Of a stretch of DNA of 9,724 nt, positions 5,077 through 9,724 are shown in pieces. The translations under genes and the position numbers were made by a program. The DNA comes from Kiritimatiellia bacterium (GTDB lineage: Bacteria; Verrucomicrobiota; Kiritimatiellia; RFP12; UBA1067): the NCBI GenBank assembly GCA_016302985.1, contig JAEDMN010000122.1, positions 1 to 9,724 of the forward strand, written 5' to 3'. Under the pieces are notes generated by a model, which was not told where the DNA came from, searched no databases, and worked only from the letters and a program-made list of their open reading frames with translations. Position 1 is the first letter of the stretch; every line of letters begins with the position of its first letter.

Positions 5077-7494
5077 CTACTTGAGGAAGTATCCACTGAC
5101 GCGCGACCAGGCGAGGCCCTGTTTCAGGCAGTAGCCGAGCAGGAGGTTCCCGCCGATCTCGCGGCAGGCGATGTAGCACTGCCAGCCGTCGAGGTCGCCC
5201 TCGACGACGTGGCGCCCGGTCCAGCTTTCGCCGTCGTCGGACGAAAACGCGAGCACGAGCGGCGCGCGCACGCCGCCGCCCCACTTCGGCCCTCTCTCGC
5301 GGAGCTCCGGATGCCCCTCGTGGTCGTTCCACACCGCGACGAGGCGCCCGTCCTTCAGGCGCTCGACCGTCGCCGGCGCGAGCGGGGAGTAGAACTTCCA
5401 CGGCTTCGCGGGGCCGAACGTCTCGCCGCCGTCCTCCGACACCGCCGCCCACTGGATGCCGCGGTCGGTGCGCGCCCACATCCGCACGCGGCCGTCCTTC
5501 AGCTCGACCACGCCCGGCTCCTGCGTGACGACGCGCTTCCCGTAGGGGTCCTTCGGCGCGAGGCGGCCCTTCCCGAGGCGCCAGGTGCGGCCGCCGTCGT
5601 CGGAGAGCGCGGTCATCAGGTCGGCCGCGTTCACCCAGGAACCCTTGCCGCCGTTCGCCTGCGCGTTCCAGCCGTGGCGCGCGAGCGGCAGCACGAGGCG
5701 GCCGGACTTCAGCTGGATCGCGCGCGCGTTGTTCAGCACGTAGTAGCCGACGTCCGCGTCCGCGACGCACTTCACCGGCGCGCTCCACGTCTTCGCCTCG
5801 TCGGACGAGACGCGCAGCACGGGACGGCAGTCGCGCGCCGAGTTCTTCACGAGGTAGAAGAGCGCGATCCGGCCGTCCCGCAGGCGCAGGAAGGAGACGC
5901 TCATCACGTTCTGCCCGCCCTCGTTCCTCACGAGGACCGCGTCCTTCGGCGACCAGGTGCGGCCGCCGTCGGACGATTCGCGCACCGCGATCTCCGCCGA
6001 GCCGTGGTCGTCGCCGTGGCTGCCGTTGAAGCGGGTGTAGGCGAACAGGATGCGGCCGTCCTTCAGTTCAATGAAGTCGCCCTCGGAGTTGCGCGGGTTG
6101 CCGGGACCGGGCGGCAGCTCGAGGCAGACCTTCCGTTCGGGCAGGACCTGCGCGTCGCCCAACTTCGGCACGGGCAGGGAATCCAGCAGGTCGCGGCCGA
6201 TCTTCTTCCCGAGCAGGAAGAACTTGCGGTCCGGATACCAGAACACGGGGCCGTCCTTCTCGATCGTCAGGTCGCCGTACATCGCGAGGTCCCTGCGCGT
6301 GATCGTCACGTCGCCGTTGTTCATGTACTCCTTCGGCCGCGAGAACCAGATGGGCTGGTGGGCGCCGGGGCGGAACTCGCCCTTCAGGATGTAGAGCGGG
6401 CTGCGCCAGTTCCACTCGATGTGCGGCTTGAGGTCGCCGTTGCGGCCGTCGTGGTTGTGCGTGAAGAGGACGTACTCGTTCCCCGAGACGCGGAACATCG
6501 GGCACGGCGCGAGCGGATGGAGCACGCCCTCGCCGTCGTCGGAGTAGCGGAGCATCTCGTCGGGACGCCAGGTGACGCCGTGGTCCTCCGAGACGGAGTA
6601 CCACACATGGCCCTCGGTATTGCGGTAGACGCAGAAGAGGCGGCCGTCGGGCAGCTCCACGAGCGCGGGCTCCTCGCCGCAGCGGTACCGGGTCGGCGCG
6701 GTCCAGAACGGCGCGCGCAGGCCCTTGTCGTCCTTCGCGAGGAAGGTGATCTTCATGTCCTTCGGCTCGGGGTCGCGGTCGATGTCGTCCAGGCGCGCGA
6801 ACTCGCAGTCGCACGGGTGCTCGGGCCAGCCCTTGCCGGCGGGACGGCACTTGTCGTTCTTCCAGTAGTGCGAGAGCGCGAACATCACGTCCCCGTTGGC
6901 GAGGCGGTAGGCGTTCATCCAGGGGAACATGCCGATCGAGGAGCCGGGCGTGTCCGGATCGCAGAAGCTGCGCGGGATCTCGCGGATCGTCTCCGGACTC
7001 CACGTCTCGCCCGCGTCGTCCGAATACCGGATCGCGAGGTCGCCGCGCTCGTGGTCCCCGACGTCGCCGAGGTGCTTGAGGTAGAAGACATAGATGCGGC
7101 CGCTCTTCGAGACCGCCGCCGCGGCCCAGCTGCCCATGTTGCGGCCCGTCTTCGGGTCGATCGGGTCGTTCAGAATGCACTTCGGTTCGGACCACGTGCG
7201 GCCGTCGTCGCGGCTCTTCGCGAAGACGGGGCGCTGCGTGAACGTGCCCTCGTGGCGGGACATCGTCCAGAGCGCGCAGAGCGAGCCGTCCTTCCCGCGG
7301 AACACGTGCAGGTGCTCGTTGCCGTGGTCGTCGTACTTCGCCTCGGCGTGCGGACGGTAGATCACGTAGTCCGGCTTCGTCCGCAGCAGTTCGCGGTCCA
7401 GAAACGCATTGTCGAGATCCCCCTTCTCGGCCCGCGCCGCAGCGCCGGCCAGCAGCAGCAGTCCAACCGCCGCCTTCGTCAGTGTCGTGTTCAT
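5077..7494 (-). CDS. Secreted double-propeller sialidase-like (BNR) protein
   Basis: An 805-residue protein with a signal peptide (1-22, cleavage after ARA) and two beta-propeller halves of the sialidase/BNR superfamily. Eight Asp boxes (S-x-D-x-G-x-T-W type) are visible at about 94, 158, 302, 507, 563, 631, 686 and 751. Residues about 40-430 form one half (NEHLHVFRGKDGS, ELPDGRLFCVYRN). Residues about 450-800 form the second, with NPRNSEGDFIELKDGRILFAY at 466-486 and QEPGVVELKDGR at 658-669, typical of proteins annotated exo-alpha-sialidase. I see no clear FRIP/YRIP motif, so sialic-acid hydrolysis is unproven; another glycan lyase or hydrolase role is possible. It likely works with the GH20 enzyme on host-type glycans. 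It has its own promoter and is followed directly by mutY. Confidence 0.85.
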   Translation of the reverse strand: MNTTLTKAAVGLLLLAGAAARAEKGDLDNAFLDRELLRTKPDYVIYRPHAEAKYDDHGNEHLHVFRGKDGSLCALWTMSRHEGTFTQRPVFAKSRDDGRTWSEPKCILNDPIDPKTGRNMGSWAAAAVSKSGRIYVFYLKHLGDVGDHERGDLAIRYSDDAGETWSPETIREIPRSFCDPDTPGSSIGMFPWMNAYRLANGDVMFALSHYWKNDKCRPAGKGWPEHPCDCEFARLDDIDRDPEPKDMKITFLAKDDKGLRAPFWTAPTRYRCGEEPALVELPDGRLFCVYRNTEGHVWYSVSEDHGVTWRPDEMLRYSDDGEGVLHPLAPCPMFRVSGNEYVLFTHNHDGRNGDLKPHIEWNWRSPLYILKGEFRPGAHQPIWFSRPKEYMNNGDVTITRRDLAMYGDLTIEKDGPVFWYPDRKFFLLGKKIGRDLLDSLPVPKLGDAQVLPERKVCLELPPGPGNPRNSEGDFIELKDGRILFAYTRFNGSHGDDHGSAEIAVRESSDGGRTWSPKDAVLVRNEGGQNVMSVSFLRLRDGRIALFYLVKNSARDCRPVLRVSSDEAKTWSAPVKCVADADVGYYVLNNARAIQLKSGRLVLPLARHGWNAQANGGKGSWVNAADLMTALSDDGGRTWRLGKGRLAPKDPYGKRVVTQEPGVVELKDGRVRMWARTDRGIQWAAVSEDGGETFGPAKPWKFYSPLAPATVERLKDGRLVAVWNDHEGHPELRERGPKWGGGVRAPLVLAFSSDDGESWTGRHVVEGDLDGWQCYIACREIGGNLLLGYCLKQGLAWSRVSGYFLK

Positions 7495-7500
7495 GCGGGC

Positions 7501-7530
7501 AGTCTATCAAAGACGGACGCGGACTGGCAA
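7501..7530 (-). promoter_or_regulatory. Promoter of the sialidase-like gene, leaderless
   Basis: Read on the minus strand: TTGCCA (7525-7530), an 18-base spacer, then TAGACT (7501-7506) preceded by TGA as an extended -10. Six bases (GCCCGC) separate it from the ATG at 7494, predicting transcription at or beside the start codon. It fits exactly in the 41-base gap after the radical SAM stop, so the sialidase-like gene can be expressed separately. Confidence 0.65.
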
Positions 7531-7535
7531 CTGCG

Positions 7536-8366
7536 TCAGGCGCGGACCGCGCGGGCGGCGACGGTGTGGAGGCAGTCGCGGAAGGTGCCGTTCGGACCGA
7601 TCACGCCGAAGGCGCGGCCCGCGGGACAGGGCGCGTGCGCAGGATCGGCGAAGCGCCGGAGAAGGTCCGCCGGCTGCTCGCGGCAGGCGCAGAGGAACTC
7701 GTCCGCGAAGGAACAGGGCACGCCGCAGGACGGCAGCGCGCGGATCTCCTCCTTGACCCCCTCCCATTCGGAACGGGACAGCATGAGGCCGAGGTGGGCG
7801 CGGCCGCGGCCCTCGGCCATCATCGCGGCGACGAGGATCGAGGAGGCGCCGGAAAGCGCCGCGGCCGAGAAGACGTCCGCGATTTCATCGCGGTTCGCGC
7901 GCGTCGCGGTGATCGAGACGGCAAAGGGCCACTTCAGCTCCGCCGCGCGCGCGAGGAGGGCGAGCTGCCGCTCGAAGCGCCGGCGCGTGCCCGTCAGCTC
8001 GCGGTAGGACCGCAGGCCCTGCAGCGAGGTCGCGAGATGGATCCGCCGGCGCCGGAACGCGCGCAGCAGCGCCTCGGTCATGCGGCTGCCGTTCGTGAAG
8101 AGGGCGAGGCGCGCGGCGGGCAGCGCCCTGCGGGCGTAGCGGAGGATGTCGAAGAGGTCCGGACGCAGCAGCGCCTCGCCGCCGGTGAAGAGCACGTCGT
8201 CCACGCCGTCCGCCGCGCAGCGGTCCAGCACGCGCCGCCAGCCCGCGAGATCCAGCGCAGGACGCGCGAGGGCGGGGAACTCGTGCCAGACGCAGTAGCA
8301 GTAGGGACAGCGGAAGTTGCACTTCGCCGTCAGCTCGAGCGTCAGGTGCCGCGGCAGACGCGTCAT
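7536..8366 (-). CDS. Radical SAM enzyme with truncated SPASM-like end
   Basis: A 276-residue radical SAM protein. The [4Fe-4S] cluster motif C-x3-C-x2-C is at C16, C20 and C23 (KCNFRCPYCYC), and the SAM-binding GGE at 62-64 (LFTGGEALLRPD); TNGSRM at 91-96 and LQGLRS at 115-120 follow the family pattern. The C-terminal part has C214, C218, C226, C228, C247 and C265; CPAGRAFGVIGPNGTFRDC (247-265) matches the C-x12-G-x4-C opening of a SPASM domain, but the protein ends 11 residues later without the following cysteine cluster. SPASM-type enzymes usually modify peptides or proteins. The ATG at 8366 overlaps the upstream stop as ATGA and has AAGGA before it, so translation is coupled to the small upstream gene, its most likely substrate. 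No function is proven. Confidence 0.88.
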   Translation of the reverse strand: MTRLPRHLTLELTAKCNFRCPYCYCVWHEFPALARPALDLAGWRRVLDRCAADGVDDVLFTGGEALLRPDLFDILRYARRALPAARLALFTNGSRMTEALLRAFRRRRIHLATSLQGLRSYRELTGTRRRFERQLALLARAAELKWPFAVSITATRANRDEIADVFSAAALSGASSILVAAMMAEGRGRAHLGLMLSRSEWEGVKEEIRALPSCGVPCSFADEFLCACREQPADLLRRFADPAHAPCPAGRAFGVIGPNGTFRDCLHTVAARAVRA

Positions 8367-8671
8367 TTGTCCTTGGGGGACCTGTCCGGCGCGACCGGAA
8401 GGCCCGCGAGGGGCGGAGGCGGCGGAACCGGCTTGTCCACGCCGTTCGTCGGCGCGGAAACGGGACACCGCGCCGGAGCCGGTTCATCGCCGGCGAGCTT
8501 GATCGGCGCGGGCTCCTTGCCGTCGGTGCAGGGTTCGGTTCCGACCGGCTTCAGCTGGTCGCAGCCCGTCGTCACGGCCATGCCCGCGAGCAGCCCGGCC
8601 AGGGGGATGCCCGATTTGAGCCGACGCAGGATCTCCCGCTGCCGCTGCGCGTTCCTTCCCGAGAGTTTCAT
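8363..8671 (-). CDS. Precursor-like peptide or small lipoprotein, 102 aa
   Basis: A 102-residue protein in three parts. Residues 1-20 are basic and probably helical (MKLSGRNAQRQREILRRLKS). Residues 21-36 are hydrophobic and glycine-rich (GIPLAGLLAGMAVTTG), ending at C37 in a weak lipobox. Residues 38-102 are Pro-rich and extended, with C48 and C69 and a run of five prolines at 83-87. The long basic N-region is unusual for a lipoprotein and would suit a RiPP leader helix; both readings remain open. The start at 8671 sits six bases after an extended -10 box. The frame is open further upstream, but that stretch holds the promoter. Its stop overlaps the radical SAM start, a strong sign that the two work together. 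No named family recognised. Confidence 0.75.
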   Translation of the reverse strand: MKLSGRNAQRQREILRRLKSGIPLAGLLAGMAVTTGCDQLKPVGTEPCTDGKEPAPIKLAGDEPAPARCPVSAPTNGVDKPVPPPPPLAGLPVAPDRSPKDK

Positions 8672-8677
8672 GTCGTC

Positions 8678-8686
8678 AGTATAGCA
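8678..8686 (-). promoter_or_regulatory. Extended -10 promoter, leaderless peptide transcript
   Basis: Read on the minus strand: TGC-TATACT, then six bases (GACGAC), then the ATG at 8671. The predicted transcript starts at or next to the start codon. No good -35 hexamer is seen. It would drive the peptide gene and the coupled radical SAM gene. Confidence 0.6.
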
Positions 8687-8814
8687 CAAAGGGACGTTCT
8701 TCGTTCGGCACTCAGTCCGCAATGACGATCTCCCAGAGGAGCGGTTCCTACTGAGAATATCAATCCAAATCGCTTGCCCAGACTTAACCCGACTTTCCAC
8801 GTTCGACCCTAAGT

Positions 8815-9000
8815 TTGACTAAAAAAAGAAAGAAGGACGGTAAGATCCACAACTATTGGAGTGTGGTGGAAAATGTTCGCGTTGGCAGACGTGTATTTCA
8901 GCGGCGAGCGTTGTATCTTGGCGAATTGAATGACTCGCAGCATGCAGAATGGCAAAGAGCCATTGAGGCCATTGACGAGAATGGGCTTCGCACTCAACGA
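8815..9000 (+). pseudogene. Remnant of an IS1634/IS4-type transposase N-terminus
   Basis: About 60 residues read like the start of IS1634/IS4-group transposases: RKKDGKIHNYWSVVENVRV, then QRRALYLGELNDSQHAEWQR. The full protein would be several hundred residues with a DDE catalytic domain, none of which is present. The frame stays open to 9135, but the translation after about residue 62 has no transposase character. No ATG begins the fragment (the first candidate is TTG at 8815, with an in-frame stop at 8785-8787), so both ends are missing. The AT-richer codons differ from the neighbouring genes, consistent with transfer. Assignment rests on remembered family sequences. Confidence 0.65.
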
Positions 9001-9088
9001 CCGCCATTCTCCCACAATCTATGGGCAACGCATCAGATTTGCGGGCAGATGGTTGATCGACGGCGCAAAGTTCCTTTCCCCAATCATC

Positions 9089-9127
9089 CTTCCGTGCCCC
9101 GCGAAGCGGGTTTCCGTGTCTTCCGTG
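9089..9127 (+). repeat. TTCCGTG repeat patch with small hairpin
   Basis: Three copies of an 8-mer, CTTCCGTG (9089-9096), TTTCCGTG (9111-9118) and CTTCCGTG (9120-9127), surround a small perfect hairpin CCCGC-GAA-GCGGG (9098-9110). It looks like a short degenerate simple repeat. No function is apparent. Confidence 0.45.
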
Positions 9128-9276
9128 GTTCATGACTCCAGAACCGCGACGTGCACGCCGGGGAAACCGCCAACCGTGATGAAATACCACGCCGAAGACA
9201 CATCGACGCTCAACGGCCCCCGATGGTCCAATCGTTTCCGCGTCGGCCGCGCCGAACCCGACGCTGCTTCGTTCGG

Positions 9277-9340
9277 TAGGGCGGTTTCGATGAAACCGCC
9301 GTGGGGTTGGCGCGATAGGGCGGTTTCGATGAAACCGCCG
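9277..9340. repeat. Pair of 25-nt palindromic REP-like repeats
   Basis: Two identical 25-base copies, at 9277-9301 and 9316-9340, are spaced 39 bases start to start. Each contains a perfect 9-bp inverted repeat, GGCGGTTTC and GAAACCGCC, around the loop GAT. Such intergenic palindromes in pairs resemble REP/BIME elements. They lie just downstream of the minus-strand gene that ends at 9368, where they could protect or end its mRNA, though neither is followed by a T-tract. Confidence 0.75.
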
Positions 9341-9367
9341 ATGCCAGAGCAAACCGGGGCTACGACG

Positions 9368-9724
9368 TCACTTCAGGACGAACTTGAAGAAGTGATAGCC
9401 CGACTCCCGCATCGTCACGTCCGGGTCGATTTCTCGCCAGTCGGGATTCTCCAGGGACTCCGTGCCGTACAAGGCCATCACGCGACCGGGAACCACGACC
9501 GCCGGAACCGTCTGGAGAGATCCATCCGCACGAATCGTCGTCCGGAAGACGAGCGAATCCGCCAGACTCTCCAGCTTGAACTGCGGACTCTTGAGGCCCT
9601 CGCCGAAGACGACGAGCGCGCCCTCGGCATTCACATACATGTACACCTCGTCGCCGATCTTCTGCGCCCCCGGCGGCACCAGCGCGAAATCGGCCTCGTC
9701 AAAGGCGACGACGATCTCGTCCGG
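9368..9724 (-). CDS. C-terminal part of an unrecognised protein
   Basis: The last 118 residues of a protein whose start lies beyond the right edge; the frame is open to 9724 (first full codons PDEIVVAFDEADFALV). The sequence is beta-rich, with alternating hydrophobic strands (EVYMYVNAEGALVVFGEG, LVFRTTIRADGSLQTVPAVV). It ends in a segment containing SLENPDWREI and GYHFFKFVLK. From memory this type of ending recurs at the C-terminus of large secreted proteins in Verrucomicrobia-like genomes, but I cannot name a family. The stop TGA is at 9368-9370. Codon use is GC-rich and coding-like. Function unknown; surface or secreted location is inference. Confidence 0.7.
   Translation of the reverse strand, partial: PDEIVVAFDEADFALVPPGAQKIGDEVYMYVNAEGALVVFGEGLKSPQFKLESLADSLVFRTTIRADGSLQTVPAVVVPGRVMALYGTESLENPDWREIDPDVTMRESGYHFFKFVLK

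Larger units (their letters stand above)
8684..9367. other. Gene-poor region with mobile-element debris
   Basis: This stretch of about 680 bases contains no intact gene that I can support. From left to right it holds a promoter tail, an unassigned and less GC-rich spacer to 8814, an IS transposase remnant (8815 to about 9000), an unassigned segment, three TTCCGTG repeats around a small hairpin (9089-9127), a GC-rich unassigned segment, and two palindromic REP-like repeats (9277-9340). Base composition from about 8750 to 9080 is visibly less GC-rich than the flanks, consistent with an imported and decayed insertion. Confidence 0.7.

Noticed and set aside
5073..5096. GTG at 5096 as the mutY start
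   Set aside because: It would add a Ser-rich octapeptide that is merely another frame of the sialidase-like C-terminus; MutY homology begins right after the ATG at 5072.
4966..8007. A 1013-residue open frame on the plus strand
   Set aside because: It lies antisense to the sialidase-like and radical SAM genes, and its translation is low-complexity Arg/Ala/Val-rich, as expected for a GC-rich shadow frame.
9098..9110. Hairpin CCCGC-GAA-GCGGG considered as an intrinsic terminator
   Set aside because: The stem is only five base pairs, only three T follow on the plus strand, and no intact plus-strand gene ends there.
8819..9352. A 177-residue minus-strand frame containing repeated RRFHRNRP segments
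   Set aside because: The repeated protein motif is only a translation of the two palindromic DNA repeats, and the rest runs antisense to the transposase remnant.

Overview
The window is a GC-rich bacterial chromosome segment with short spacers and small operons. Secreted glycan-active enzymes, a radical SAM enzyme, a rubredoxin and an IS-transposase remnant of a type I associate with Verrucomicrobia-like genomes suggest an anaerobic glycan degrader of the PVC group, perhaps Kiritimatiellae-like. No rRNA or other marker gene is present, so this placement is inference.

Layout. On the minus strand at the left edge is a complete secreted GH20 beta-N-acetylhexosaminidase (27-1556). A spacer with a GC hairpin and a degenerate 14-nt tandem repeat separates it from a divergent plus-strand operon (1948-3137). 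This operon has four small genes: a Cys-rich probable lipoprotein, a 36-residue membrane microprotein, a PTPS/QueD-fold protein with a C-terminal zinc ribbon, and a short-loop rubredoxin. All four are cysteine-bearing and each has a strong Shine-Dalgarno sequence. Next come a cluster of 9-nt repeats with nested inverted repeats and an AraC-type regulator (3313-4137). The AraC stop codon interlocks with that of the convergent gene mutY (4134-5072).

The minus strand from 8671 to 4134 holds two transcription units in series. The first is a 102-residue lipoprotein or precursor-like peptide, coupled by an ATGA overlap to a radical SAM enzyme with a curtailed SPASM-like C-terminus. The second is an 805-residue double-propeller sialidase-like protein with its own promoter, followed four bases later by mutY. 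The right end (8684-9367) is a gene-poor, partly AT-richer stretch with an IS1634/IS4-type transposase remnant, a TTCCGTG repeat patch and two 25-nt palindromic REP-like repeats. It ends with the C-terminus of an unrecognised minus-strand protein running off the window.

Most interesting: (1) the peptide/radical SAM pair, which resembles a RiPP precursor and maturase; (2) the Cys-rich operon with a PTPS-like protein that lacks its usual catalytic residues; (3) three genes preceded by TGn-TAnACT exactly six bases before ATG, suggesting leaderless mRNAs; (4) several unrelated families of short intergenic repeats.
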